Assembly (NCBI GenBank): GCA_025499625.1
Contig: JAFMVD010000051.1
Span: forward strand, 1 to 43,511
Direction: 5' to 3'
Source: Carboxylicivirga fragile
GTDB taxonomy: Bacteria; Bacteroidota; Bacteroidia; Bacteroidales; Marinilabiliaceae
Length of the DNA: 43,511 bases
Positions 1 to 8,263 of the stretch are shown one piece after another. A program made the position numbers and the translations under genes. Positions within the stretch are counted from its first letter, which is position 1. Every line of letters begins with the position of its first letter. Below the pieces are notes generated by a model. That model was not told the origin of the DNA, did no database searches, and saw nothing but the letters and a program-made list of their open reading frames with translations.

Positions 1-40
1 CCGATGGTACTGCGTAGAAGTGGGAGAGTAGGTCACCGCC
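1..40 (+). rRNA. rrf: 5S ribosomal RNA, 3' end only
   Basis: The first 40 bases match the conserved 3' arm of bacterial 5S rRNA: a GATGGTACTG stretch, then GTGGGAGAGTAGGTC and a closing CGCC, directly followed by a T-run. Only the last third of the molecule is inside the window, so the 16S-23S-5S operon lies to the left. The exact 3' end is approximate. Confidence 0.85.
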
Positions 41-52
41 TTTTTTTAAGAA

Positions 53-83
53 AAGAGCAATCACAATGTGGTTGCTCTTTTTT
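53..83 (+). terminator. Rho-independent terminator of the rRNA operon
   Basis: AAGAGCAATCACA pairs with TGTGGTTGCTCTT (one G:T wobble), followed by a T6 run. It sits right behind the 5S end and closes the rRNA operon. Confidence 0.85.
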
Positions 84-201
84 GCGTTTTAAAGAATTTG
101 GTTTTCTTTCTTCATAATATTTATCTATTAAGGTTTTTTAGTTAATTTTTCAGATTACTGGCATCCGATTTGGGTATGACTGTACTTAATTATTTAACTT
201 T

Positions 202-1758
202 ATGTCTATGGGATTTTTTAAAACATTTAAAAGTGATTTACCTGCGGGTTTAGTTGTGTATTTAGTGGCGTTGCCTTTATGTTTAGGTATTGCTTTAGCT
301 TCAGGTGCACCCTTGTTTTCTGGTATTATTACTGGAATTATTGGTGGTATCGTAGTCGGATTTTTAAGTGATTCGAAATTGAGTGTAAGTGGTCCTGCTG
401 CTGGCTTAACTGTTATTGTGTTTGCAGCCATTGCGACCTTAGGATCGTTTGAAGCATTTTTGGTTAGTGTATTTATTTCTGGTATCATACAATTAGTATT
501 AGGTTATGCTCGTGCCGGTATTATTGGTCACTTCTTTCCTGTAAGTGTAATAACGGGTATGTTAACGGCCATTGGCTTAAGTATTATATTAAAACAAATT
601 CCACATGCTTTTGGAATTGACCTTAATGATATTGATACAGCATCGTTCGTTGATAAATATGGAGAAAATTCAATTACGCAATTATTCTTAATTGACGATT
701 TTATCTTGCTCGGTGCTACTATCATAAGCGTGTTGTCAATGGGGATACTATTCCTTTGGGATACTCAATTTATAAAGAAGAACCCGGTAACGAAATTGAT
801 CCCTGGCCCCTTAGTGGTGGTTATATTAGGAATTGTATTAAATGAGTTTTTTAAAAGTAATATGTCTGCACTGGCTCTATCAAGTGCTCATTTAGTTGAA
901 TTGCCTGAGTTGAATGGTTTTGCTTCGTTTATTGGGGAGTTGCGTTTTCCTGATTTCTCCCAATTATCGAATCCTGATGTTTATGTAGTGGCCGGAACTA
1001 TTGCTGTAGTGGGTAGCTTAGAGTCGTTATTAAGTCTTGATGCATCTGATAAATTAGATCCAAATAAGCGCATCTCATCTCCAAATAAAGAATTAAAGGC
1101 CCAAGGTTGGGGGAATATGTTGGCAGGATTAATTGGTGGCCTTCCTTTAACTGCTGTGATTGTTCGTAGTTCTGCAAACATTGGTGCTGGTGGTAAAGGA
1201 AAATTGTCCGCAGTATTCCATGGAGTATTGCTATTGGTGAGTGTGTTGTTTTTAGCACCATGGTTAAATTACATTCCATTAGCTGCTCTTGCTGCTGTTT
1301 TGATACATGTGGGTTTAAAGCTGAACAAAGTATCCATTTATAAAAATGCCATAAAATCTGGTGCGGATCAGTATATTCCATTTTTCTCAACCATAATTGT
1401 GATTCTATTTACCGATCTTTTAAAAGGGATTTTATTTGGTATCGTTATTGGATTTATTTTTGTACTTCGGTCTAACTTTCGTTCAGCAATTATTTTCTCA
1501 AAGGTCAAGAATAATTATATGATTCAGATTACGAACAACTTGTACTTCTTCCATAAAGCTCAGCTAAGAAGAATGCTTCAAAGAGTTCCTAAGGATAGTG
1601 ACATACTAATTGATGGCACTTCGGTTAGTTTTATCGATCACGATATATTATTAACTCTTAAGGATTTTTGTGCGACTTCGGAACGGAATAACATTAATGT
1701 TACCATTAAGAGATCGGAGACAGCTGCCATTAGTCTATTTAAAACGGAAGAAGTTTAA
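202..1758 (+). CDS. SulP family inorganic anion (probably bicarbonate) permease
   Basis: A 518-residue polytopic inner-membrane protein of the SulP/SLC26 family. The first 410 or so residues are a run of hydrophobic helices, starting with the typical LALPL/GIALASG segment (about 21-36) and the GPAAGLTV segment (about 64-71). The last 80 residues form a STAS-like domain with a DILIDGTSVSFID strand-turn. SulP proteins exchange or import sulfate, bicarbonate or other anions. A carbonic anhydrase follows after 16 bases, which points to bicarbonate as substrate; that is inference from context. Two in-frame ATGs (202 and 208) are possible starts, and I keep the first. No clear promoter of the TAnnTTTG type was found in the 118 bases behind the rRNA terminator. 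Confidence 0.9.
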   Translation: MSMGFFKTFKSDLPAGLVVYLVALPLCLGIALASGAPLFSGIITGIIGGIVVGFLSDSKLSVSGPAAGLTVIVFAAIATLGSFEAFLVSVFISGIIQLVLGYARAGIIGHFFPVSVITGMLTAIGLSIILKQIPHAFGIDLNDIDTASFVDKYGENSITQLFLIDDFILLGATIISVLSMGILFLWDTQFIKKNPVTKLIPGPLVVVILGIVLNEFFKSNMSALALSSAHLVELPELNGFASFIGELRFPDFSQLSNPDVYVVAGTIAVVGSLESLLSLDASDKLDPNKRISSPNKELKAQGWGNMLAGLIGGLPLTAVIVRSSANIGAGGKGKLSAVFHGVLLLVSVLFLAPWLNYIPLAALAAVLIHVGLKLNKVSIYKNAIKSGADQYIPFFSTIIVILFTDLLKGILFGIVIGFIFVLRSNFRSAIIFSKVKNNYMIQITNNLYFFHKAQLRRMLQRVPKDSDILIDGTSVSFIDHDILLTLKDFCATSERNNINVTIKRSETAAISLFKTEEV

Positions 1759-1774
1759 CCTTAAAACTAATTTT

Positions 1775-2389
1775 ATGAAATCATTTGATCAAATGTTTTT
1801 AGCTAATAGAAGCTGGGCGCAAGCCAAATTACAGAATGATAAGGAATACTTTACGCGTTTGTCAAAGGGGCAGTCGCCAAAGTATTTATGGATTGGTTGT
1901 TCTGATAGCCGTGTGCCGGAAACTGAAATTACTGGCAGTGGACCTGGTGAATTATTTGTACACCGAAATATTGCCAATTTAGTACATAGCAACGATGAGA
2001 GTTTATTAAGCGTATTAAAATACGCCGTTGATTACCTGAAGGTGAAACATATTGTTGTTTGTGGTCATTGTAATTGTGGTGGAGTTAAGGCCGCTTTTGA
2101 TGGCCTTGAAGATGAACATTTGGGTGAATGGATTGGTGATATTAAAAGCACTTACATGTCGAATAAAAGTGGATTGTCTGAGATAGACAGTGACATGGCT
2201 AAGATAAATCGTCTTGCTGAGATCAGTGTGGTTAAACAAGTGGATAAGCTCGCAGAATTTGATATTGTCAAGAATGCATGGAAACGTAAGCAACGTTTAT
2301 TTATTCACGGGTGGATGTTTAATATATCAAGTGGGGAATTAAATACACTTAAGGAGGTTAATCCTGATGAGTTGCCAGAATTTCAATAG
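1775..2389 (+). CDS. can: Beta-class carbonic anhydrase
   Basis: A 204-residue zinc enzyme that interconverts carbon dioxide and bicarbonate in the cytoplasm. The zinc ligands are visible at the classic positions: C42 and D44 with R46 in CSDSR, and H98 and C101 in HCNCGG. These are the same residue numbers as in E. coli Can, so the enzyme looks complete and active. The reading frame stays open upstream to 1670 inside the permease gene, but the ATG at 1775 gives the family's usual N-terminus (MKSFDQMFLANRSWA) and the usual length. It lies 16 bases behind the SulP gene and is probably co-transcribed with it. Together they would capture and supply bicarbonate for carboxylation reactions. A strong hairpin terminates the pair. 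Confidence 0.95.
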   Translation: MKSFDQMFLANRSWAQAKLQNDKEYFTRLSKGQSPKYLWIGCSDSRVPETEITGSGPGELFVHRNIANLVHSNDESLLSVLKYAVDYLKVKHIVVCGHCNCGGVKAAFDGLEDEHLGEWIGDIKSTYMSNKSGLSEIDSDMAKINRLAEISVVKQVDKLAEFDIVKNAWKRKQRLFIHGWMFNISSGELNTLKEVNPDELPEFQ

Positions 2390-2407
2390 AAAGGAGATAC
2401 TAGAACC

Positions 2408-2441
2408 AAAAGGTCATTAATTGTGAAGTTAATGACCTTTT
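2408..2441. terminator. Bidirectional terminator between can and tadA
   Basis: A perfect 13-bp stem (AAAAGGTCATTAA / TTAATGACCTTTT) with an 8-base loop. A-run and T-run flanks let it serve the convergent can (plus) and tadA (minus) transcripts. Confidence 0.85.
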
Positions 2442-2443
2442 AT

Positions 2444-2890
2444 TTAACGTTTTTGTTGAAAGAAGGATTGTACTATGTTTTTACATTTATCTTCCATCAC
2501 ACCAGATATAATTTCAGTTTTTGGATGAAGAAGTGAAGGAGTACATCTCTTAAATCCCCTTTTTTCATCAGAAGCGCCATATACCAGTCGTTTTAATTGC
2601 GACCAGTTTAATGCACCTCCACACATAACACAGGGTTCAAGAGTAACATATAGTGAGCATTCATTGAGGTATTTGCCACCTAAATATTCTGCTGCTGCGG
2701 TAATAGCAAGCATTTCGGCATGGGCTGTTACATCATTTAAAGTTTCGGTTAAGTTATGAGTTCGTGCTATTATTTTGTTGTTACATACAACAACTGCACC
2801 TACGGGAACTTCGTTTTTGCTAAGTGCTTTTTCTGCCTCAACAAAGGCTTGTTTCATGTAGTATTCGTCTGAAAAATCTATTTTATTCAT
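2444..2890 (-). CDS. tadA: tRNA-specific adenosine deaminase (TadA-type nucleoside deaminase)
   Basis: A 148-residue cytidine/deoxycytidylate deaminase-fold protein. The catalytic HAE motif (H57, proton-shuttling E59) and the PCVMC zinc motif (C87, C90) are intact. TadA turns adenosine 34 of tRNA-Arg(ACG) into inosine so that CGU/CGC/CGA can be read. Length and motif spacing fit TadA better than guanine deaminase or ComE-type dCMP deaminases, although in Bacteroidota some relatives of this size act on free bases. The start is the ATG at 2890. It is convergent with can and divergent from aspS. Confidence 0.88.
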   Translation of the reverse strand: MNKIDFSDEYYMKQAFVEAEKALSKNEVPVGAVVVCNNKIIARTHNLTETLNDVTAHAEMLAITAAAEYLGGKYLNECSLYVTLEPCVMCGGALNWSQLKRLVYGASDEKRGFKRCTPSLLHPKTEIISGVMEDKCKNIVQSFFQQKR

Positions 2891-2947
2891 TTTTTTTGGA
2901 ATCTATCTTATTACAAGTTCATTATTCTGTTTTTCTTACTATTTTCG

Positions 2948-2955
2948 CAAAGTTA
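2948..2955 (-). promoter_or_regulatory. Probable -7 element for tadA
   Basis: On the minus strand this reads TAACTTTG, a perfect match to the Bacteroidota TAnnTTTG -7 box, followed by C. No convincing TTG is present 17-21 bases upstream, so the call rests on one box. Confidence 0.4.
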
Positions 2956-3015
2956 AATTAATCATTAAAATCATTGCTATTCTTTCATTATTTAGCAAGA
3001 AGAAATTAGACTAAA

Positions 3016-4767
3016 ATGTACAGAACACATACATGCGGTGAATTAAGAATAGAGCACTTGAATAAAGAGGTCACTTTAAGTGGCTGGGTACAAAAAGTGC
3101 GAAATCTTGGAGGAATGACATTTATCGATCTTCGTGATCGCTATGGAATAACTCAACTTGTTTTTAATGAAGAGACGCATAAGTCGCTTTGTGATCAAGC
3201 CAATGTGCTTGGGCGTGAATTTGTAATTCAGGTTAAGGGAAATGTAGCAGAGCGTAGTAATAAAAATGCGAAGATTAATACGGGTGATGTTGAGATTCTT
3301 GTGGAAGAACTGAATGTGCTTAACTCATCTGAGTTGCCGCCTTTTACCATTGAAGACGATACCGATGGTGGTGATGAGCTGCGAATGAAATATCGTTATT
3401 TAGATTTACGTCGTGCACCGGTTCGCGATAATTTGGTATTGCGCCATCAGATGGGCTTCGAAATTCGTAATTTCTTGAATAAAGAGCAGTTTATTGAGAC
3501 AGAAACACCGGTTTTAATTAAATCTACTCCAGAAGGAGCACGTGATTTTATCGTTCCTTCTCGTATGAATGAAGGTCAATTTTACGCCTTACCACAATCA
3601 CCACAGGTATTTAAACAGTTGTTGATGGTGGGTGGATTCGATCGTTATTTCCAAATTGTGAAATGTTTTCGCGATGAGGATTTAAGAGCCGATCGTCAGC
3701 CTGAATTTACACAGATTGACTGTGAGATGTCGTATGTTGAGCAAGAGGATATCTTAAATACCTTTGAAGGAATGACTAAGCATTTATTCAAGAAGGTGAA
3801 AGATATTGATTTAAATATTGATTTTCCACGTTTGACTTATGCTGATGCGATGAAATATTATGGTTCAGATAAGCCTGATACGCGTTTCGGAATGAAATTC
3901 GTGGATATTACAAGCGATGTTAAAGATTCAGAATTTAAGTTGTTTAATGAAGCTGAATACGTGGGTGGAATATGCGCTGATGCGTGTGCCGGGTATACGC
4001 GTAAACAATTAGATAAATTAACTGATTTTGTTAAGAAGCCGCAGATTGGTGCCGGTGGCCTTATCTATATCAAATATAATACGGATGGAACTATTAAATC
4101 TTCCATCGACAAGTTTTATAAAGCAGATGAGTTAGTAGAGCTTGGAAAGAAATTTAATGCTAAGTCTGGTGATTTAGTTTTAATTTTAGCTGGTGGTGAG
4201 GATAAAACACTTTCTGCTCTGGGAGAATTACGTTTAGAAATGGGTGAGCGCCTTGGACTACGTGATAACAACACATTTTCTCCTTTATGGGTAGTTGATT
4301 TCCCTCTATTGGAGTGGGACGAAAAATCTGAACGCTTCCATGCTATGCACCATCCGTTTACATCACCTAAAGCTGAAGATTTCCACCTATTGGAAACAAA
4401 GCCAGGTGAGGTTAGAGCTAATGCTTACGATTTGGTTATTAATGGCGTTGAAATTGGTGGTGGTTCAATTCGTATATTTAATGATGAGCTACAGCAGAGA
4501 ATGTTTAAATTATTAGGATTCACTGAAGAGGAAGCTGAGAATCAGTTTGGTTTCTTAATGAATGCCTTTAAATATGGTGCGCCTCCTCATGGTGGTGTGG
4601 CTTTCGGTTTTGATCGATTAGTAGCCTTGTTTGCTGGTATTGAGTCAATCCGTGATGTAATTGCGTTTCCAAAGAATAATTCAGGTCGTGATGTGATGAT
4701 CGATTCTCCTTCTCCTGTGAGTAAGGATCAATTGGAGGAACTAAAAATCAACCTGATTGAAGAGTAA
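3016..4767 (+). CDS. aspS: Aspartyl-tRNA synthetase, bacterial type
   Basis: A 583-residue class IIb aminoacyl-tRNA synthetase that charges tRNA-Asp with aspartate. Domain order: OB-fold anticodon-binding domain (about 1-110), class II motif 1 region and flipping loop (about 140-200), motif 2 with [16 protein letters not shown] (about 219-234), the GAD-type insertion typical of bacterial AspRS (about 290-420), and motif 3 with [15 protein letters not shown] near the C-terminus. Length matches the bacterial family. Whether it is discriminating or also charges tRNA-Asn cannot be read with certainty here. The start is an ATG 248 bases from the right. It stands alone, with a terminator behind it. 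Confidence 0.96.
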   Translation: MYRTHTCGELRIEHLNKEVTLSGWVQKVRNLGGMTFIDLRDRYGITQLVFNEETHKSLCDQANVLGREFVIQVKGNVAERSNKNAKINTGDVEILVEELNVLNSSELPPFTIEDDTDGGDELRMKYRYLDLRRAPVRDNLVLRHQMGFEIRNFLNKEQFIETETPVLIKSTPEGARDFIVPSRMNEGQFYALPQSPQVFKQLLMVGGFDRYFQIVKCFRDEDLRADRQPEFTQIDCEMSYVEQEDILNTFEGMTKHLFKKVKDIDLNIDFPRLTYADAMKYYGSDKPDTRFGMKFVDITSDVKDSEFKLFNEAEYVGGICADACAGYTRKQLDKLTDFVKKPQIGAGGLIYIKYNTDGTIKSSIDKFYKADELVELGKKFNAKSGDLVLILAGGEDKTLSALGELRLEMGERLGLRDNNTFSPLWVVDFPLLEWDEKSERFHAMHHPFTSPKAEDFHLLETKPGEVRANAYDLVINGVEIGGGSIRIFNDELQQRMFKLLGFTEEEAENQFGFLMNAFKYGAPPHGGVAFGFDRLVALFAGIESIRDVIAFPKNNSGRDVMIDSPSPVSKDQLEELKINLIEE

Positions 4768-4789
4768 ACGTTCAAGTTTTAGATATAAT

Positions 4790-4819
4790 AAAAAAGCAGG
4801 CCATAAGCCTGCTTTTTTT
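4790..4819. terminator. Bidirectional terminator between aspS and the acyltransferase gene
   Basis: A 10-bp perfect stem (AAAAGCAGGC / GCCTGCTTTT) with a CATAA loop and a T7 tail. The A-run on the other side makes it usable from the convergent minus-strand gene as well. Confidence 0.88.
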
Positions 4820-4837
4820 GTTATGTGTAGTTGATGT

Positions 4838-5992
4838 TTATTTTTCGTCAGATGTGTAGAAATTCTTAACCGGATTGCCATACATCTCAAGTAGTGCATT
4901 ATGTAAGAAATCTCTGTCACCATCAATGCGCGATAGGTGTTCATCGAGGTATGCTAAAAAGATTGATTTATCTTCCTCCGTATATTTTTTCGTATGACGT
5001 GTATGATTCGTAAATAAATCATCTGCAATGAAATTGCCTGGAAAAAATTTATAATTATTGTGAATCTGCTGGTCAATAATTTCGGCTAAACCTTGTAATT
5101 GATCGTTTTTAGGTAAACCTTCCAGTGTGCTAAGTTCTTCCTTAATTGGAGTACCAAAAGCAAAATGAACTCTTCCTTTTCTACCTCTAATGCCCGAGCC
5201 CATGTGTTTTAAGTCATCAGCTTCGCTTTTTTTGTAATCAGGATTATCTCTCTTCATCTGAAATTCCATTGCCTTGAGATAATCACAAGGGTCATATTCA
5301 TATGAAATTGAAACGGGAACAATGTTTAATTTGCCAAAGTTGCTGGCAAAGTCCTCTTTTCCACTCATGTTAATCATCTTAAGCAGACTAACCTGCGTGC
5401 GGTCGTCGCCATCTTTAGAGCGTCCTTCTCTTTGGGCAATCCAAATGCTTTGGTTGCGATCGGTAAGCGTTTGACGAATATAAGTAGATAAGCGAATTGA
5501 ACTTTCCATCATTTGTCGAACTGGCAAGTTACGATTCACAATGAATGTTTTGTTTAGTTTAACCAAATCGGTTATCCAAGGGTATATTAAAAGATTGTCA
5601 CCAATGGCAATTTCGGTTGTGTCAAATTTCTGCTCAACAAGTATTGTATTTAAAATGGCAGAATCTAAAACAATATCCCTGTGGTTTGAAATAAATAAAT
5701 AGTGCTCATTTGGATCAAGGTTATCCAGACCTGTATGAGTAACACCTTTGGTTGTTGTTCTAAGTATTTCTTTTACGTAAGGGTAAATAACCTCCGATTG
5801 AAACTCACGAACACTCTTAATGCTTAATAGTTTTCCAACAAATTGCTCTGTTGAAAAATTGGGGTATAGAAATTTAATTAATTCGACGAAACTTGCTTCA
5901 TTAGTGAGGCGTTCAAAAACTTCATGTATTTCTTCATCCTTATAAGGACGAATTGAATCAAAATTTAATTCTGTAGCCATATTACTATCCAT
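4838..5992 (-). CDS. PlsC/LPLAT-family acyltransferase
   Basis: A 384-residue protein with a glycerolipid acyltransferase core. The acceptor-site motif reads NHRDIVLDS (about residues 103-111). The catalytic histidine is followed by aspartates at +2 and +6 instead of the classic HX4D spacing. Further downstream are the RE.RSKDG-like block (AQREGRSKDGDDRTQ) and the block III/IV region IVPVSISYEYDP, as in large acyltransferases related to PlsB. It probably transfers an acyl chain to a lysophospholipid or glycerol-phosphate at the inner membrane; the exact substrate is unknown. No transmembrane helix is obvious. A second ATG (codon 5) is a possible start. It is monocistronic and convergent with aspS. 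Confidence 0.75.
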   Translation of the reverse strand: MDSNMATELNFDSIRPYKDEEIHEVFERLTNEASFVELIKFLYPNFSTEQFVGKLLSIKSVREFQSEVIYPYVKEILRTTTKGVTHTGLDNLDPNEHYLFISNHRDIVLDSAILNTILVEQKFDTTEIAIGDNLLIYPWITDLVKLNKTFIVNRNLPVRQMMESSIRLSTYIRQTLTDRNQSIWIAQREGRSKDGDDRTQVSLLKMINMSGKEDFASNFGKLNIVPVSISYEYDPCDYLKAMEFQMKRDNPDYKKSEADDLKHMGSGIRGRKGRVHFAFGTPIKEELSTLEGLPKNDQLQGLAEIIDQQIHNNYKFFPGNFIADDLFTNHTRHTKKYTEEDKSIFLAYLDEHLSRIDGDRDFLHNALLEMYGNPVKNFYTSDEK

Positions 5993-6092
5993 ATGTTTGA
6001 TGCGAAATTACGTCAATCTATTGTGTTTACGAAATTCTACCACTAAATAGGTGAATTAATTAAGCGATTGCTGAAAATATAGTACTGCTACA

Positions 6093-6107
6093 TTCCAAAA
6101 AATGGAA
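6093..6107. promoter_or_regulatory. Inverted repeat TTCCA-N5-TGGAA upstream of the STAS gene
   Basis: A perfect 5+5 palindrome with an A5 centre, 116 bases before the STAS start codon. The same half-sites with the same spacing recur at 8156-8170 upstream of the universal stress protein gene. It could be an operator for a shared regulator. Confidence 0.4.
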
Positions 6108-6180
6108 GTATTTCTTTTGGTTGGATATATTGTGGAATGTGAAATTGCTAAGTAGTTGGAAGTCAGAACTGAGGAGTTTA

Positions 6181-6195
6181 TGGCACAGGCATTGT
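6181..6195 (+). promoter_or_regulatory. Possible sigma-54-like promoter
   Basis: TGGCAC-N5-TTGT resembles the -24/-12 sigma-54 consensus TGGCAC-N5-TTGC, but the strongly conserved final C is a T. If used, the transcript would start near 6206, about 17 bases before the STAS gene. The TTCCA palindrome would then sit about 85 bases upstream, an ordinary distance for an enhancer site. This is a weak call. Confidence 0.2.
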
Positions 6196-6222
6196 TTTAC
6201 ACAAGTCAAAATACCCAAAGCC

Positions 6223-6567
6223 ATGATTAAAATAAAAGTTTTTAAAAATACAACGTTAGTATCCTTCGATAAGAAAGAGAACTTAGATATTCAAACATCT
6301 CAAGATCTTAAAAGTCGAGTAATGGATATATTAAAGAAGCCATTTACCAATTTGTTGGTTGATTTAGACAAGGTAGAAATGGTGGATGATGAAGGGTTAA
6401 ATACCTTGATGGCAGTGCAACGTTTGTCGGAGATGAATCAAAGTCAGCTTAGCCTGTTTAACGTTAAGGAGAATGTGCTTAAATCAATGAAAAAGCATGA
6501 ACTCCACAATTATTTCTTTTTCTGTGACCGTCCAAAGCCCTTTTCTAATGACCTATTGTTGGTTTAA
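6223..6567 (+). CDS. STAS-domain protein (anti-sigma factor antagonist-like)
   Basis: A single 114-residue STAS domain. The frame is open from 6121, but the ATG at 6223 gives the normal domain start (MIKIKVFKNTTLVSFD). The central strand and loop LLVDLDKVEMVDDEGLNTLM match the SpoIIAA/RsbV phosphorylation-loop region. The usual D-S-(S/T)-G is replaced by D-D-E-G, so the normal phospho-serine position is acidic or absent. It may therefore be constitutively active or not be regulated by phosphorylation. No RsbW-type kinase or sigma factor is adjacent. Its job, in partner-switching signalling or otherwise, is inferred from the fold only. Confidence 0.7.
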   Translation: MIKIKVFKNTTLVSFDKKENLDIQTSQDLKSRVMDILKKPFTNLLVDLDKVEMVDDEGLNTLMAVQRLSEMNQSQLSLFNVKENVLKSMKKHELHNYFFFCDRPKPFSNDLLLV

Positions 6568-6579
6568 TTAGTTAAGGTT

Positions 6580-6607
6580 AATCAGGAAGCTTCGGCTTCC
6601 TGGTTTA
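6580..6607 (+). terminator. Terminator of the STAS gene
   Basis: A stem AATCAGGAAGC / GCTTCCTGGTT (one T:G pair) closed by a TTCG tetraloop in the stable C(UUCG)G context. The T-tract is short (TTTATAA). Confidence 0.7.
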
Positions 6608-6618
6608 TAATCAAATAT

Positions 6619-6670
6619 AAAATGTGCCAAGTAGCTTCTTATAACGATAAGAAAAACTTAGCACATTTTT
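6619..6670. terminator. Long imperfect hairpin, probable miaB terminator
   Basis: AAAATGTGCCAAGT pairs with ACTTAGCACATTTT (one mismatch). Inside the loop a second stem, TTCTTAT / ATAAGAA, is closed by AACG. It lies 27 bases beyond the miaB stop and has T-runs on both sides. Confidence 0.6.
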
Positions 6671-6696
6671 ATTTTTAAGAATATTTGAAACGTGAT

Positions 6697-8049
6697 TTAC
6701 TCAGCTTTTAGAGTTGCTGCGTTAGCTTCTTTAATTTTAACCGTCACATAGTCACCAACTTTGTGGTTTTTTCTTGATAATACCACCACCTTATTTTGAG
6801 AAGTACGGCCATATAGCTCTTCTTCTGATTTTTTAGATACACCTTCGATTAATACCTCAAATGTTTTACCAATATCGTTTAGGTTGTTAAGTCTAGATTG
6901 TTCTCTTTGAAAATCAACAATTTCTTGAAGGCGTCGTGATTTTACTGTTTCTGGAATGTCATCCGCTAGGTGTTCGCTAGCATAAGTGCCAGGGCGCTCT
7001 GAATACTTGAACATGAATGCTAAATCGTATTTTGCCCATTTCATGAGTTCAAGTGTTTCTTTATGATCTTCCTCTGTTTCGCTGTGAAAGCCACAGAAAA
7101 CATCTGTTGAAATCCCACATTCAGGTATTATTTCTTTTATGGCTCTTATTCGATCCATATACCATTCTTTATCGTATTTTCGATTCATAAGCTTGAGAAT
7201 ACGACTGCTCCCTGATTGTAAGGGAAGGTGGATGCTACGACAGATATTGGGATGCTTTGCAATTACTTTTAGAGTTTCATCACACATGTCTTTGGGGTGT
7301 GAAGTTGAAAAACGGAAGCGCATTTTTGGAAAGCAACCAGCAACGTAATTCAATAAGGATGGAAAATTTAACTGATTACATGCATCGCCTTCCCAGTTAT
7401 ATGAATTAACATTCTGACCGAGGAGTGTTACTTCCTTAAATCCTTTGTTTTGTAAATCTTCTATTTCCTTTTTTATGCTTTCGGGTTGCCTGCTTCTTTC
7501 ACGACCTCGGGTATATGGCACGATGCAATAAGAACAGAAGTTATTACAGCCTCGCATGATGGAAACAAAACCCGAAATTCTGTTTTTACTGATGCGCGAT
7601 GGAATTATGTCAGAATAAGTTTCGTTGTTTGATAATTCAACATTGATGGCTTTGTCCCCATTTTCTGCCATCCCAATTAAGTTGGGCAAATCCATGTAAG
7701 CATCAGGTCCAACAACAATGTTTGCACCTTTTTCAAAAAGTTGTTCCTTTACACGTTCTGCCATGCATCCAATGATGCCAATAATTAATTTAGGATTTTT
7801 TTTACGCATGGCAGTAAATTGCTGAAGGCGACCTATAACACGCTGTTCAGCGTTTTCTCTGATCGAACAAGTGTTGATAAAAACAGCGTCAGCATCATTA
7901 ATTTCGTCACATAATGAGTAACCATCCATCTCCATCACCGATGCCACAACTTCACTATCCGCCACATTCATTTGGCAACCATAGGTTTCAATAAATAATT
8001 TTTTACCTGCCACTTTGGTAATGGCTGGCTTTACATTCTTAAAATCCAT
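6697..8049 (-). CDS. miaB: tRNA-2-methylthio-N6-dimethylallyladenosine synthase
   Basis: A 450-residue radical SAM methylthiotransferase that adds a methylthio group to i6A37 of tRNAs. Three parts are visible. The N-terminal UPF0004 domain carries its cluster cysteines (TYGCQMN, NTCSIRENAEQ, GCMAERV). The radical SAM core has the CxxxCxxC motif in GCNNFCSYCIVPYTRGRERSR. The C-terminal TRAM domain (about 385-448) contributes to tRNA binding. The NTCSIRENAE signature and overall length favour MiaB over MtaB or RimO. The start is the ATG at 8049, and a good TTG / TAACTTTG promoter lies 42-71 bases upstream. Confidence 0.94.
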   Translation of the reverse strand: MDFKNVKPAITKVAGKKLFIETYGCQMNVADSEVVASVMEMDGYSLCDEINDADAVFINTCSIRENAEQRVIGRLQQFTAMRKKNPKLIIGIIGCMAERVKEQLFEKGANIVVGPDAYMDLPNLIGMAENGDKAINVELSNNETYSDIIPSRISKNRISGFVSIMRGCNNFCSYCIVPYTRGRERSRQPESIKKEIEDLQNKGFKEVTLLGQNVNSYNWEGDACNQLNFPSLLNYVAGCFPKMRFRFSTSHPKDMCDETLKVIAKHPNICRSIHLPLQSGSSRILKLMNRKYDKEWYMDRIRAIKEIIPECGISTDVFCGFHSETEEDHKETLELMKWAKYDLAFMFKYSERPGTYASEHLADDIPETVKSRRLQEIVDFQREQSRLNNLNDIGKTFEVLIEGVSKKSEEELYGRTSQNKVVVLSRKNHKVGDYVTVKIKEANAATLKAE

Positions 8050-8090
8050 ACTGTTCTATCTGGGAATTAGCAATCTTATTTTTAGTGGGG

Positions 8091-8120
8091 CAAAGTTAAT
8101 GCTTCCAAACAAATGACCAA
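8091..8120 (-). promoter_or_regulatory. Bacteroidota-type promoter of miaB
   Basis: Read on the minus strand: TTG (8120-8118), 19-base spacer, TAACTTTG (8098-8091). Both boxes match the -33/-7 consensus of the Bacteroidota housekeeping sigma factor, giving a leader of roughly 35 nt. Confidence 0.65.
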
Positions 8121-8154
8121 GCTAAAAAAATGTAATAGCGTTTGTTATTAATCA

Positions 8155-8171
8155 TTTCCATAATATGGAAA
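8155..8171. promoter_or_regulatory. Inverted repeat TTTCCAT-N3-ATGGAAA upstream of the stress protein gene
   Basis: A perfect 7+7 palindrome. Its core TTCCA-N5-TGGAA (8156-8170) equals the site at 6093-6107. It lies 93 bases before the universal stress protein gene and 105 bases from the divergent miaB start. Confidence 0.45.
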
Positions 8172-8263
8172 CGTTTCTTTGATTATAACGTATCATACTA
8201 AAATCAACTGCATAAGCGTCAAATTTTTATTATATTTAAAGTATTAATGCAAACGCCACAACT

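Noticed and set aside
1670-1774. An N-terminal extension of carbonic anhydrase overlapping the permease
   Set aside because: The ATG at 1775 gives the exact residue numbering of the family; the extension is out-of-frame permease code.
6121-6222. An N-terminal extension of the STAS protein
   Set aside because: The extra 34 residues do not resemble the domain and the ATG at 6223 gives the normal length.
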